DNA of 61,082 bases from Mycoplasmopsis alligatoris A21JP2 (GTDB lineage: Bacteria; Bacillota_I; Bacilli_A; Mycoplasmatales; Metamycoplasmataceae), in assembly GCF_000178375.1 (NCBI RefSeq), contig NZ_ADNC01000027.1, forward strand, positions 256,930-318,011. The letters run 5' to 3'. The notes beneath the pieces are model-generated. The model saw only the letters and a list, made by a program, of their open reading frames with translations, ran no database searches and had not been told where the DNA came from. The translations under genes and the position numbers were made by a program. Positions 23,778 to 37,504 of this stretch are shown piece after piece; position 1 is the first letter of the stretch, and each line of letters starts with the position of its first letter.

Positions 23778-24920
23778 TTATTCTTTAATACTCAATTTAG
23801 TCGATTCAATTAAACTTTCAACAAGTTCATTTTCTAGTGTTTCAAGAAGGTCAAGTTCCGCTTCTAGAGCCATTACTATTTCCAAATTTGGCCTAGTTAC
23901 AGGTTCTTTTGGCGCAAATAATTCACAAGTTTCATTTGCTTTTTCTATTGAAATATCATAGGTATCTATTTTTTTAGCTATTTTAATTGTTTCTTCTTTA
24001 TCAAAACAAAGAAGAGGTCTAAAAATTTGCATATTTGTTGAATAACCAATTGTTGAAAGAGATTCTAAAGTTTGAGAAGCTACTTGTCCTAAATTATCAC
24101 CATTTGAAAGTGCTAAATAATTATGTTTTTGTGCAACTTTTTGTGCTATACGATAAAAACTACGACGCATCAGTGTAATTTTATATGCTTGATTTGATGT
24201 CATGGCCAAATAATTCATAAGCTTTGAATAATTACCTAAATTTAAAATTGAAGTGATTTGATATTTATTTAAAGTTCCAGACAATCTTTTAATTTTATTG
24301 ACAGTTTTTTCATCCGTTTGCGGTGGAGTTATAAAAGATAAATAATCAACTTTTAAACCTCTTTTCATTAACATAAAAGCAGCAACAGGTGAATCAATTC
24401 CTCCACTCATTAAGTGTAATACTTTTCCTGAACTACCAACCGGAAGTCCGCCCAGACCTTTATAATAATTAGCAAAAACATAAGTGTCTTTATTTCTTAT
24501 TTCTACATAAAATGTTTGATCTGGAGTGTGAACATCAACTTTTAAGTGACTATTTTTTAAAATGTGTCCTCCCAAAATATTATTTAAATCACTTGACTGT
24601 ATTGGGAATTTTTTGTAATTTCTTCGAGCAGCAACTTTAAAAGTTTTGGCTTCTTTTTCAATTAACAATAAAACTGTTGATTTTATTTCATCTAAATCGT
24701 GTTTTATAACTTTTACTGGTGAATATGAAGATAATCCAAATACATATTGTAAATTTTCCATATTCTCCTGTGAATAAGGTAAATACATTCTATCATATTC
24801 AACCTCAGGAGCCATTCCTACTATGTGTTTTATATTATTTGATAAGTGATTAATAAAAGTTTTACGATTTTTTTTCTTTAATACCAATTCTCCATATCTA
24901 ATTAAAATTTTGTCAAACAT
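23778..24920 (-). CDS. thiI: tRNA 4-thiouridine synthetase
   Basis: 380 aa. An N-terminal ferredoxin-like and THUMP region (I-L-I-R-Y-G-E-L-V-L-K-K-K-N-R) is followed by the adenylating PP-loop domain with L-M-S-G-G-I-D-S-P-V-A-A-F. It activates U8 of tRNAs for sulphur insertion. As in Bacillus and unlike E. coli, there is no C-terminal rhodanese domain, so sulphur comes from a partner cysteine desulphurase not seen here. Its ATG overlaps the stop of the upstream EzrA-like gene by one base (TAATG). Confidence 0.95.
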   Translation of the reverse strand: MFDKILIRYGELVLKKKNRKTFINHLSNNIKHIVGMAPEVEYDRMYLPYSQENMENLQYVFGLSSYSPVKVIKHDLDEIKSTVLLLIEKEAKTFKVAARRNYKKFPIQSSDLNNILGGHILKNSHLKVDVHTPDQTFYVEIRNKDTYVFANYYKGLGGLPVGSSGKVLHLMSGGIDSPVAAFMLMKRGLKVDYLSFITPPQTDEKTVNKIKRLSGTLNKYQITSILNLGNYSKLMNYLAMTSNQAYKITLMRRSFYRIAQKVAQKHNYLALSNGDNLGQVASQTLESLSTIGYSTNMQIFRPLLCFDKEETIKIAKKIDTYDISIEKANETCELFAPKEPVTRPNLEIVMALEAELDLLETLENELVESLIESTKLSIKE

Positions 24921-26467
24921 TATTTACCTTCTTTTTTAATATATGCACTTAATATTGCATATGCATTTTTATAATTTTTATTTTCAGCTTCTTGATTAGC
25001 TTCATAAAATAATTGAACATATTGATCTTGATTTTTATTTTCTTTTACATTACTTAATTCATTAATTAAAAGAAAATACATTTTTTTATACATAATGTTT
25101 TCAGAAAGTATACGAATTAATTTTTTAAGGTCTTTTTGGTATGTGCTTAAAACTTCTTTAAAAGTTTTGAAATTTTGTGAATCTAAATGATGTTGTAATT
25201 TTCTAAAAGCATTATTACAAATATCTAAACTACTTTTAATTTGATCAGAAATTTGTGCAGTTGCCAAATTCTTTGGAAGCATGTCATGGCTATTGATTTC
25301 ATAAAATAAATTATTATAATATTGCATTTCTAAAAAAGTTTTATTAATATCTATATCTAAATTTTGATAATTAAATGTTGTTAATTTCTGATAAATCAAA
25401 AGTGATAAATTGATAAAAGATTCTAAGTCTTCATAACTTGTTGATGAATTTAAACTTGTGTATGCATCAGTATAATGTTTAATATTTATTTGTAAATTTT
25501 TATTATTATTGTTTTTTTCTAAGTCAAATATTTTTGAGTATATTAAGTCTATATTAACTTTATTTTTTTTATAAATTTCTTGAATGTTTCTAATTAATAA
25601 ATTTTTGTTAAAGTCCGCATAAATCTCTTTATAAATATCAATAATATTTTGAATATATTTTTCATATTCAATATTTTCAAGCACAGTTTTTACATGATGT
25701 AACTGATCTAATATATTTTGATAAATTTCAGTATCTTTTTTACTTTGAATTATTTTTTCTAAGTTGTTATAAATAACTCACTCTAAACTTATTGCACTAT
25801 CAACAAAGTGAATGATGTTAATTAATTCATCTTTAATTTGATCAATTTGACTCATTACTTCTGAAAAATTTTCATGGCTATTTAACTTATTTATATGAGT
25901 TAATTTTTCAGAAATCATGTTTAAATTAGTTAATAGATTAGGGCCAATGTTTTTGATGTTTAATTCATTGGCTTTTAAGTAGCTTTTTGATTGCTCTATA
26001 GAATCTAAAAGTATTGATCATGAATCTTCAACTAGCTTTCATTTTTTATCTAACTGTCCAGCCAAAGACATAAATTTGTCAATGGAATCTTGTGTTTCTT
26101 TTAAAACTAATTTTGTTTTTTTATAAAACTTAAGAAAACTAAATGAAAACTTTTTCTTAAGTTCATGACTTAAAATTGTTACTTCAGAATTTGTTTTATA
26201 AATTTTTTTATTTATTTCAGTGTATACAGAATTAACTTGACGATAAATTTCTTTATCACTTTTTTCTCTTTTACTTAAGTTTTCAATTTTTGTATTAATA
26301 TTAAAACAGTTTTGAGTTTCAATATTTAGCTTAATTTTTTTCTTACTAATTTTTTTGTCGATAATTAATGTTGCTAATTTTCTTACAAAAAAGTAAAATA
26401 AAAAAATACTAATAATTATGAAAATTATTGATAAAAAAATAATTAAATATGTTCAAATTTCTGGCAT
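24920..26467 (-). CDS. EzrA-like membrane-anchored coiled-coil protein
   Basis: 515 aa. One N-terminal membrane helix (residues about 5-28) is followed by a long charged, mostly helical region with spectrin-like spacing, the layout of EzrA, the FtsZ-ring regulator of Firmicutes. The gene order next to thiI also occurs in Bacillus, where ezrA lies close to thiI, which supports the call. Primary sequence is very divergent, so the role is inference. The -10 box TATAAT on the minus strand (26474-26479) ends six bases before the ATG, so the mRNA is probably leaderless. Five TGA codons are Trp. Confidence 0.6.
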
Positions 26468-26529
26468 ATTGCTATTATAATTTATTTTAAATAAATACTT
26501 TGTATTAAACTTGTAAAAATAAGGAAAAA

Positions 26530-27378
26530 ATGAAAACAGAATCTTTTGCATTCCAAATAAAAAAAGAAGTTATTGACAATATTAAAAGTCCTAAACATAT
26601 AAAAGCTTTTGTTAAAGGTTTTATTTTTTCTAACTCAATAATTGAAGAAAACAACTATAAAATAGTTATAAAAAACGATTATTTAAGAACCAAATTTATT
26701 AGTTTTTTAGATAAAACAAGAACTATTTATAAATATGATGTAAAACAAAAAAGTTATATTTTTATTAGCACTGGTGATTACAACTTAAATAATTTAACTG
26801 AATATCAAGCTGCTTTTTTTAGTGGTGTATTTTGTGCAAGTGGAAATATTTCAACAAAAAAAACTGCTTCGTATCATTTAGAAATTTTTAGTCATTATCA
26901 GGAAAACACTGAATTTTTAGTTGACATTTTAAATGCTCATAATTTTCAATTTAATATTTTTGAGCGTAATAACAAGGTTTATGCATATATAAAAAAACTA
27001 GAGCAAATTTGTGATTTTTTAGGTGCTATAGAAGCAAAAACATCTTATTTTGAATTACAAGATATTAAGATTTCAAGAGATATTGAAAATTCAATAAATC
27101 GTGTACAAAATATTGATATTTCCAATATTTCAAGAGTTGCAAAAAGTAATTTAAAACATAGTGCAAACATAAAATTCATATTTGACAATCATTTAGAAAA
27201 GTATTTTAATGAAAATCAATTAGTGTTTTTTAAATTAAAACTTGAAAATCCGTATTCAACTTTAAATGATTTAAGTGACATTTTATATGAAAAATATAAT
27301 ATAAATATGACCAAAAGTGGACTTAATCATTGATTAATTAAATTAAATACAATTGCAAAAATGTATGGTGTAAAGTAA
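26530..27378 (+). CDS. whiA: WhiA-like DNA-binding protein
   Basis: 282 aa. The N-terminus S-F-A-F-Q-I-K-K-E-V-I and the LAGLIDADG-like middle (Y-Q-A-A-F-F-S-G-V-F-C-A-S-G-N-I) are typical of WhiA. The C-terminal helix-turn-helix includes N-I-S-R-V-A-K-S-N and ends N-P-Y-S-T-L-N-D-L-S-D. In other Gram-positives WhiA affects division and chromosome segregation; in mycoplasma it has been linked to ribosomal-protein operon control. It stands directly upstream of the infC-rpmI-rplT operon. Divergent from the EzrA-like gene, with a 62-base shared promoter region. Confidence 0.9.
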
Positions 27379-27445
27379 CTTATTTAGCTTGTACATAGCT
27401 AAATTAGTAAATAAATTTAATATAAAAAATAATCAATAAATATAT

Positions 27446-27473
27446 TTGTTTAAATTCAAAAATGTAATAAAAT
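27446..27473 (+). promoter_or_regulatory. Promoter of infC-rpmI-rplT
   Basis: TTGTTT (27446-27451), 16-base spacer and TAAAAT (27468-27473), about ten bases before the structured leader. Confidence 0.5.
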
Positions 27474-27482
27474 AAATAAGCA

Positions 27483-27637
27483 ATGATATTTAATTGCAGA
27501 AAAGTAGATTCACTTCTCACCTGATGACCATAGTCTTGGGTTTAGCTACAATTAAAAAGTATCATATTCGTTTTGGATTGATACCTTTTAATGAGAAGAA
27601 GTGGGAAACCACTTTTTAAAATTTTTAAGGAGTTATT
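27483..27637 (+). promoter_or_regulatory. L20-type autoregulatory leader of infC operon
   Basis: A structured 5' leader of about 150 bases precedes infC-rpmI-rplT. Seen: CTTCTCA (27513-27519) can pair with TGAGAAG (27592-27598), closing a domain. An internal hairpin AAGTATCA / TGATACCTT lies around 27557-27588. A terminator hairpin follows immediately and shares bases with the closing pair. This is the architecture of the L20 leader of low-GC bacteria, where ribosomal protein L20 binding stabilises the terminator. The structure is seen; L20 control is inferred from operon content. Confidence 0.7.
27597..27618 (+). terminator. Attenuator hairpin of the infC leader
   Basis: AAGTGG-GAAA-CCACTT followed by TTT, ending nine bases before the infC ribosome site. 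It is probably conditional, exclusive with the 27513/27592 pairing. Confidence 0.75.
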
Positions 27638-28237
27638 ATTCAACCAAAAATGAAGAAACCGAGTGCTGAGCACTACGTTAACAACGCAATACCTTTTAAA
27701 CAAGTTTTTTTAATAGGTAGTGATGGTGAAAAAATTGGTGTAAAGTACACCAAAGATGCTATAGAACTTGCAAGAACTGAAAAAATGGATTTAGTTTTAA
27801 TTCAAGTTGAACCTAAACCAATTGCCAGAATTTTAGATTATGGAAAATTTAAATATGACCGTAAAAAGAAACAAAAAGAAGTTAAAGAAAAACAAGTTTT
27901 AGTCCAAAACAGAGAAGTTAGATTAACACCAATGATTGGTGAAAATGATTTAATGACTAAAAGTAAAAAAGCAAGAGAATTCCTATTAAAAGGAGACCGT
28001 ATTAAAGTATCTCTTAAATTAAGAGGTAGAGAAATGGGTAGACAAGATTTAGGGCTTGCAACTTTAAACAAGTTTTTTGCAACTTTAGAAGATATAGCAG
28101 AAATTACTAAAGAACCAAAATTAGTTAATGATCGTTTCCTCGACATGAATCTCCAACCAAACAAAACAAAAATTCAAAAATACATCAAAGATCAAAAAGA
28201 AGCTAAAGAATCTGATGCTTCTGAAAAAGGAGAATAA
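27638..28237 (+). CDS. infC: Translation initiation factor IF-3
   Basis: 199 aa if started at ATT 27638. IF-3 binds the 30S subunit and checks initiator tRNA and start codon. The N-domain contains [10 protein letters not shown] and the linker [14 protein letters not shown]; the C-domain contains [21 protein letters not shown] (27627-27632) is five bases from ATT but 17 from the first ATG at 27650, so ATT is the probable start. Rare start codons are known in infC of other bacteria, where IF-3 represses its own synthesis. It ends in a TAATG overlap with rpmI. Confidence 0.95.
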   Translation: MQPKMKKPSAEHYVNNAIPFKQVFLIGSDGEKIGVKYTKDAIELARTEKMDLVLIQVEPKPIARILDYGKFKYDRKKKQKEVKEKQVLVQNREVRLTPMIGENDLMTKSKKAREFLLKGDRIKVSLKLRGREMGRQDLGLATLNKFFATLEDIAEITKEPKLVNDRFLDMNLQPNKTKIQKYIKDQKEAKESDASEKGE

Positions 28238-28425
28238 TGCCAAAAATGAAAACCAAAAGTGCGTTAAAAAAACGTATTAAAATTACTGGTACTGGTAAAG
28301 TAATGAGAGAACAAGCATATCGTTCTCACTTAGCACAAAATAAAACTACTAAACAAAAACGCCAATCAAGAAAATCTGTTCTAATGTCAAAAAGCGACGT
28401 TAAAAGATTTAAAGCATTGTTCTAA
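28237..28425 (+). CDS. rpmI: Ribosomal protein L35
   Basis: 62 aa, very basic, starting [13 protein letters not shown] and containing T-G-T-G-K-V and the family pattern through [12 protein letters not shown]. The start overlaps the infC stop (TAATG), coupling translation of the two. Confidence 0.97.
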   Translation: MPKMKTKSALKKRIKITGTGKVMREQAYRSHLAQNKTTKQKRQSRKSVLMSKSDVKRFKALF

Positions 28426-28485
28426 TTTGCTTACTTATTTATTTTGAAAATTATTAATAATTAATATTGAAAGGAAAATTTAAAT

Positions 28486-28839
28486 ATGGCTAGAGTTAAA
28501 GGCGGAACAGTTACAAGAGCAAGACGTAAAAAATGATTAAAGCTTGCTAAAGGATATTTTGGACACAAATCAGTAGGATATAAAGTTGCTAAACAAGCGG
28601 TTGTTAAATCATGAACATATGCATTTAGAGACCGTAAACAAGTTAAAAGAAACTTTAGAAAATTATGAATAGCACGTATAAATGCAGCAACAAGAGCTGC
28701 TGGTATGAGCTACTCAAGATTTATTAATGGACTAAAGAAAGCAAACATTTTAATTAACAGAAAAATGCTTTCAGAATTAGCAATTAATGAACCAAAAACA
28801 TTTGCAACATTAGTTGAATTAGCTAGAGATGCAAAATAA
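28486..28839 (+). CDS. rplT: Ribosomal protein L20
   Basis: 117 aa, the usual length. It starts [16 protein letters not shown] and keeps the family segments Y-A-F-R-D-R-K and L-W-I-A-R-I-N-A-A. It is an assembly protein of the 50S subunit and the likely repressor of its own operon through the leader at 27483-27637. AAGGAAA precedes the start after a 60-base gap from rpmI. Confidence 0.97.
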
Positions 28840-28841
28840 TT

Positions 28842-28890
28842 AAGACGTCTTTAAAATGATAGTTTTACTATTATTTTAGGGATGTTTTTT
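28842..28890 (+). terminator. Terminator after rplT
   Basis: Long imperfect hairpin. The inner stem AAAATGATAG / CTATTATTTT (28853-28862 with 28868-28877) is extended by AAGACGTCT pairing with GGGATGTTT through G-U pairs, and a T run follows. Confidence 0.65.
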
Positions 28891-28892
28891 AA

Positions 28893-30026
<1,134 letters not shown>

Positions 30027-30034
30027 GAGAATTT

Positions 30035-32654
<2,620 letters not shown>

Positions 32655-32662
<8 letters not shown>

Positions 32663-33074
32663 AATTGCTCTTGATTTAGGAAGTAGAACATGCGGTTTTG
32701 CTATTAGTGATGAATTAGGAATAATTGCTACAGGACTTGATAACTTTAGATTTTTTGAAGACAATTATCAAGCAGTTCTTAATGAATTAACGAAGTATAC
32801 TAAGCAGTACAAAATTGATACAATAATTTTAGGATATCCTCTTAAAAACGATGGTTCAAAAAGCCAAAGCACCTTAAGAGTAGAATCCTTTAAAAAAATG
32901 ATTGAAGATAATATTGATATTAAAGTTGTTTTAGTTGACGAGCAATATAGTACAAAAAACGCAGAAAATATTTTAATTTTTTCAGGTATGAAAAGAAAAA
33001 AGAGAAAGCAATTTAAAGACAAACTAGCAGCTCAACTAATTTTGGAGGATTTTTTAACATATGGTACAAGATAA
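32655..33074 (+). CDS. ruvX: RuvX/YqgF-type RNase H-fold protein (putative Holliday junction resolvase)
   Basis: 139 aa, full length for the family. It begins R-K-I-A-L-D-L-G-S-R-T-C-G-F-A-I-S-D with the first catalytic Asp, then G-Y-P-L-K-N-D-G and V-D-E-Q-Y-S-T. The protein is thought to act in 16S rRNA 5' end processing in E. coli (YqgF) as well as, by name, on Holliday junctions. It overlaps the end of alaS by eight bases, a pairing conserved in many Firmicutes. Confidence 0.93.
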
Positions 33075-33729
33075 TTCAACAATAAGAACAGCATTAATTG
33101 TTTCTGCGATAGTTTTTGTTATTTTTTCATGAACACTAGTTATTGCATTTAGAATTAAAGCACAAAAAATGAGAAAGAAAATCTTACAAGAAGAAAGCAG
33201 AAAAACTTTTGAAGAGTTAAGTTCTCTAAGAAGTGATATGGGTACTTTGCCTTATAAAATTAAAGATTATTTAAAATCAAAAGTAGATGATTATGATCTT
33301 GAAAGTTTTATAAATACTTTTTATAAAAATAATTATAAAACTTCCTTAATAGACTATGAACAAGATATTTTTGCTTTAACTGCATTTCAAGAAAAAACTA
33401 AATCATTTGCTTATTTTAATTCTGAAACATTTAATATTATTCAATGAAATGATCTAGTTGAAAAATTTAAAGACTCAATAAATTACACCCCAAGAGTTTA
33501 TAATAATGAAAAAGTAGATTTAATAATAGTGAAATCAAAAAATATTTCAAACCATGAAATATTTAAAAAATATTATTCAAATTTAAATTTAAACGGAATG
33601 TTGATAATTGATCAAAAAAATCAGTCTTCACACGATAAAAAGATTATTACAAATCATTTAAAAGATCAAAATATTGTATTTGAATTTTCACATGTAAAAT
33701 CACAATTTTTATACATAGTTAAAAAGTAA
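33061..33729 (+). CDS. Membrane-anchored protein, possible degenerate methyltransferase fold
   Basis: 222 aa. One N-terminal membrane helix (about residues 12-31) is followed by a charged soluble domain. The C-terminal part V-D-L-I-I-V-K followed by L-N-L-N-G-M-L-I-I-D-Q resembles the last strands of O-methyltransferase-like Rossmann proteins, but no SAM-binding glycine motif is visible. The function is unknown; a methyltransferase-like origin is only a suggestion. The start overlaps ruvX by 14 bases with GGAGG 12 bases upstream, so it is the last gene of the mnmA-alaS-ruvX transcript. Confidence 0.7.
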
Positions 33730-33741
33730 AAAAAGATAAAT

Positions 33742-33767
33742 AGTTCGGTTATTAACCGAACTTTTTC
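33742..33767 (+). terminator. Terminator of the mnmA-alaS-ruvX operon
   Basis: AGTTCGGTT-ATT-AACCGAACT followed by TTTT. Confidence 0.92.
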
Positions 33768-33834
33768 TTTAATTTTAAATTTAGTTAATTAAACACTTTT
33801 TAACAATATTAATAACTTAAAAAATTAATTATTT

Positions 33835-33847
33835 TATAATATATAAT
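33835..33847 (+). promoter_or_regulatory. Promoter -10 region of greA
   Basis: Two overlapping candidate -10 boxes, TATAAT at 33835-33840 and at 33842-33847, about 30 bases upstream of greA, in the only gap between the terminator and the gene. Confidence 0.55.
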
Positions 33848-33871
33848 AAATAGCAATTATTAAGGAGAAAT

Positions 33872-34354
33872 ATGTCAAATCAAAACGCACAAGAAAAAAT
33901 TTATTTAGCTAAAGAAACGCTAGAAAAATATAAAAACGAATATGACCATTTAGTTAATGTTGAGCGTCCAAGTGTACAAGCTGCTTTAAAAGAAGCTAGA
34001 GCACAAGGTGACCTTTCAGAAAATGCTGAATATGATGCAGCAAGAGATAGACAAGGTACTATTGAAGGTAGAATAAGTGAACTAGAAGCAATTTTAGATA
34101 GAGCAGAAATTATTTCTACAACACTTGACGGAAAAATTGGTATTGGATCAACAATCACATACTTTTCAGAATTAGACAAAGAGAAACATAAAGTTACAAT
34201 TATGGGTTCTCACGATGCTAATCCATTTGAAAATAAAATTTCAAATGAAAGCCCACTTGCAGTAGCAATGTTGGATGCTAAAAAAGGAGATAAGATTGAA
34301 GTAGATGCGCCAGTTAAATACTTCATTGAAATTTTAGATATTGTAACAAGATAA
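33872..34354 (+). CDS. greA: Transcription elongation factor GreA
   Basis: 160 aa. The N-terminal coiled coil contains the acidic tip region A-R-A-Q-G-D-L-S-E-N-A-E-Y-D-A-A, the GreA signature. The C-terminal FKBP-like domain ends with I-S-N-E-S-P-L-A-V-A-M-L. It rescues backtracked RNA polymerase by stimulating transcript cleavage. AAGGAGA precedes the start. It is the first gene of a group with hpt and an ABC exporter. Confidence 0.97.
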   Translation: MSNQNAQEKIYLAKETLEKYKNEYDHLVNVERPSVQAALKEARAQGDLSENAEYDAARDRQGTIEGRISELEAILDRAEIISTTLDGKIGIGSTITYFSELDKEKHKVTIMGSHDANPFENKISNESPLAVAMLDAKKGDKIEVDAPVKYFIEILDIVTR

Positions 34355-34370
34355 CATGAGGTAGGTAATT

Positions 34371-34919
34371 ATGGAAAAAGATTATAGAGTAAAAGAAGTT
34401 TTATATACTCAAGAGTATTTAGAACAAGTAATAAAAAAAGCAGCACAATGAGTTAATGAAACTTTTAAAGATTCAAAAGATTTAATCATTGTAGCACTTT
34501 TAAAAGGTAGCGTACCTTTTCTAGCACAATTAATTAAGGATGTTAAAGTTGATCATTCAATTGACTTTTTAACAGCGAGCAGTTATGCTGGAGGACATGC
34601 TTCTACTGGAAGTGTAAAAATTATTATGGATCTTGCAAATGATATTGAAAACAAAGACGTTCTTATAGTAGAGGATATTATTGATAGTGGAATTACTTTA
34701 AGCAAAATTAAAAAAATGCTTGAAGGAAGAAAACCAAAAACCATTAAGATCTTGACTCTATTGGATAAACCAGTAAATAGAAAAGTTGAATTAAAGCCAG
34801 ACTATAGCGCAATTGTAGTGCCTAATAAATTCTTAGTTGGATTTGGATTAGACTACAAAGAAAAAATGCGTAATATTCCTTACATTGGGGTATTTGATGA
34901 AAAATACATTGAAGACTAA
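34371..34919 (+). CDS. hpt: Hypoxanthine(-guanine) phosphoribosyltransferase
   Basis: 182 aa. It converts hypoxanthine and guanine plus PRPP to IMP and GMP. The PRPP-binding motif V-E-D-I-I-D-S-G-I-T-L is intact, as are L-L-K-G-S-V-P-F and the C-terminal G-F-G-L-D-Y. It begins 16 bases after greA. Mycoplasmas depend on base salvage, so this is likely essential. The 3' end overlaps the next gene by 23 bases. Confidence 0.95.
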
Positions 34920-35835
34920 TTCTATAATTACAATTAAAAACATTGTTAAAAAATTTGATAAAAAAACAGCTTTAAACGACTTATCTTTAGAAATTAAAGA
35001 AGGTCAATTATTTTCCTTATTAGGTCTTAACGGAGCTGGAAAAAGTACTTTAGTAAATATAATTTCTGGTCTTTTAAAAATGGACTCAGGATCTATAGAA
35101 ATTGATAAATTGTTAGTAGAAAAAAACGATTTAGAAATTAAAAACAAAATTGGTGTTTTATTTCAAAAATCGCTTATGGATCCTCTCTTAAGTGTTCAAG
35201 ACAATTTATTAATAAGAGCTAGTTCATATTTCAATGATAAAAATCAAATAAAAGAAGCTTTTAACAATGTAGTTAAAGAATTTAAATTAGAAACGCTTTT
35301 AAAAAAAACTTATGCTAAATTAAGCGGTGGTCAACAACGCCGTGTTAATATTGCTCGCTGTTTAATTCACTCACCAAAAATACTTTTCTTAGATGAACCT
35401 ACAACAGGTTTAGATCCAATTAGTCGAAAATTAGTTTGAGATATTATTCAAAAAATGATTAAAGAAAAAAACTTAACTGTATTTTTGACTACTCATTACA
35501 TGGAAGAAGCAAACAACTCGGATTATGTAGTAATAATTGATGAAGGAAAAGTCTTATGTCAAGGGACGCCTTCTGAACTTAAAAACAATTTTTCAAAAAT
35601 TTCCCTAATCATCTATACACAAGACGATTATAAAAAAATTTACGATTCAGTTTCAAATAGTGGTTTAGAATTTAAAACTGAAATTGATAAAATAACTATC
35701 ACATTTGAAAATTTTAAAATACTTAATAATTTCATTGCAAAACATAAAACTTTTATTAATGATTATGAAGTTTTAAAAGGAACTATGGATGATGTTTTTA
35801 TCAACGTATCAGGAAAGAATGCAGGTAATTTATAA
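34897..35835 (+). CDS. ABC exporter ATPase (ABC-2/DrrA type)
   Basis: 312 aa, single ATPase domain: Walker A G-L-N-G-A-G-K-S-T, signature L-S-G-G-Q-Q-R-R, Walker B L-F-L-D-E-P-T-T-G-L-D-P and switch His in T-T-H-Y-M-E-E-A. The C-terminal 80 residues form the domain seen in drug and lipid exporters of this class. ATG 34897 lies inside the 3' end of hpt (23-base overlap) and has no good ribosome site, suggesting translational coupling. It works with the permease that follows via a TAATG overlap. The substrate is unknown. Confidence 0.92.
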
Positions 35836-36773
35836 TGCAAAATTCTTTTAAAATGTCACTTTACTATTTAACAAAAAGAAATTTTCTTAACTTTTTTAAA
35901 GACACGAAAAAAATATTTTTTACAATCCTTACACCATTAATTTTATTATTGTTTTTTGGATTCTTTTTGAACAAATTTTCTGATGAATCTTTCGACAAAT
36001 TATTTAAAGGTCTAGAAACAACTCCAAACATAACAAATGTAAAATTACAAGAAATTCATAGACATGCATTTGTTATATCATTCTTATTTATAGGGCTTTT
36101 AAGCATAACAGCTATTTCAAATGCTGTTAGTTTGTCTTCAATAATGGTTCAAGATAAGCAAAATGAATTATTAAATGATTTTTATATTTCTCCAATTAAA
36201 AATTATCTAATTAAATTAAGTTATTTACTATTCAATATAGTATTCAACTTTATTCTTTCGCTAATGATTATTATTTTAGTAACTATTTATTTAGCTATTA
36301 GAGGCTTAATTTTTACAAATTTAGTATATTCAATTTTACTTATTGTTCCATTAACTTTAGTTAACTGTATAGTTCATTCAATAATATTTGTTTTCATATT
36401 TAGTTTTATTAAAAACTTAGGAGTCTTTAATGCTTTAGCTTCTATTTTAGGAACTTTTGTTGGTATATTTGTTGGAGCTTATTTTCCATTAAGTTCATTT
36501 CCAACTTGACTACAATCAATTTTTTCTTTAATACCAGCAACACAAATGGCTGCAATTTTTAGAAATTTACTATATACAAGCCTTTTAAGTAATTATTATG
36601 GTGCTGATATTATTGAAAAATTGCCTGAATGATTTACTAATTTTATTAACACAAAAGGTTTAATAATTACTTATAAAGTTGAGTGATTTTATAGCTTAAC
36701 TTATGTTGTAGGTTTTGGTTTAGTTTTTCTATTGATGATAATTTTTATAAAAACTAATCATGCAAAAAAATAA
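35835..36773 (+). CDS. ABC-2 type exporter permease
   Basis: 312 aa. An N-terminal cytoplasmic segment is followed by a membrane helix, an outer loop of about 45 residues and a cluster of five further membrane helices, the ABC-2 permease plan. Family-like features are M-V-Q-D-K-Q-N-E-L-L-N-D-F-Y-I-S-P-I in the coupling region and G-A-Y-F-P-L-S-S-F-P near the end. It forms the export channel with the upstream ATPase. Three TGA codons near the C-terminus are Trp. Confidence 0.88.
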
Positions 36774-36777
36774 TTAA

Positions 36778-36802
36778 ACGGGTGCTTTTGCACTTGTTTT
36801 TA
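36778..36802 (+). terminator. Terminator after ABC exporter
   Basis: ACGGGTGC-TTTT-GCACTTGT (eight pairs, two of them G-U) followed by a T run. Confidence 0.8.
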
Positions 36803-36873
36803 TACTTTTTGAAAACAATAAAAAATTACTATTTTTATAGTAAAATAAAATAAAAATATATTAGGAGAAATAA

Positions 36874-37500
36874 ATGTTAAAAATACTTAATCACCCATTG
36901 ATTGAAATTAAATTAACTGTTATGCGTGATCAAAACGCTGACCACTCAAAATTTAGAAGAAATTTAAACGAAATTGCTTCTTTAATGGTGTATGAGGTTC
37001 TTAGAGATTACAAAACTAAAGAATATAAAGTAACTACGCCATTAAGTGTTGAATATAAAGGTCAAACATTTGACAAAGAAATAGTTATAGTACCAATTCT
37101 TAGAGCAGGTTTAGGAATGGTTGAAGGACTACTTGAACTTGTTCCGCAAGCAAAGGTTGGTCACATTGGTCTTTATAGAGATGAAAAAACTTTAAAAGCA
37201 CACGAATACTTTTATAAAATGCCTCAAGTTAATAAAGATAGCTATGTGTTTGTAGTCGATCCTATGTTAGCAACAGGAGGAAGTGCAATTGATGCAGTTG
37301 AAACATTAAAAAGAGATGGATTTACAAACATTTCTTTAGTCTGTTTAGTTGGAGCTCCAGAAGGAGTTAAAAACGTTTTAGAGAAATTTGGGAATGACTT
37401 TAAAATATTTTTAGCAGCATTAGATGAAAAACTTAACGAAATTGGATATATTACACCTGGTTTAGGTGACGCTGGCGATCGAATTTTCGGAACAAAATAG
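36874..37500 (+). CDS. upp: Uracil phosphoribosyltransferase
   Basis: 208 aa. It makes UMP from uracil and PRPP. The PRPP motif V-V-D-P-M-L-A-T-G-G-S-A is intact. N-terminal H-P-L-I-E-I-K-L-T and C-terminal I-G-Y-I-T-P-G-L-G-D-A-G-D-R match the family end to end. AGGAGA precedes the start. It is followed after four bases by a vitamin-type transporter gene and then leuS. Confidence 0.97.
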   Translation: MLKILNHPLIEIKLTVMRDQNADHSKFRRNLNEIASLMVYEVLRDYKTKEYKVTTPLSVEYKGQTFDKEIVIVPILRAGLGMVEGLLELVPQAKVGHIGLYRDEKTLKAHEYFYKMPQVNKDSYVFVVDPMLATGGSAIDAVETLKRDGFTNISLVCLVGAPEGVKNVLEKFGNDFKIFLAALDEKLNEIGYITPGLGDAGDRIFGTK

Positions 37501-37504
37501 CAAA

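Noticed and set aside
33061-33729. Calling the gene an O-methyltransferase
   Set aside because: Only the last strands resemble that fold and no SAM-binding motif is visible.
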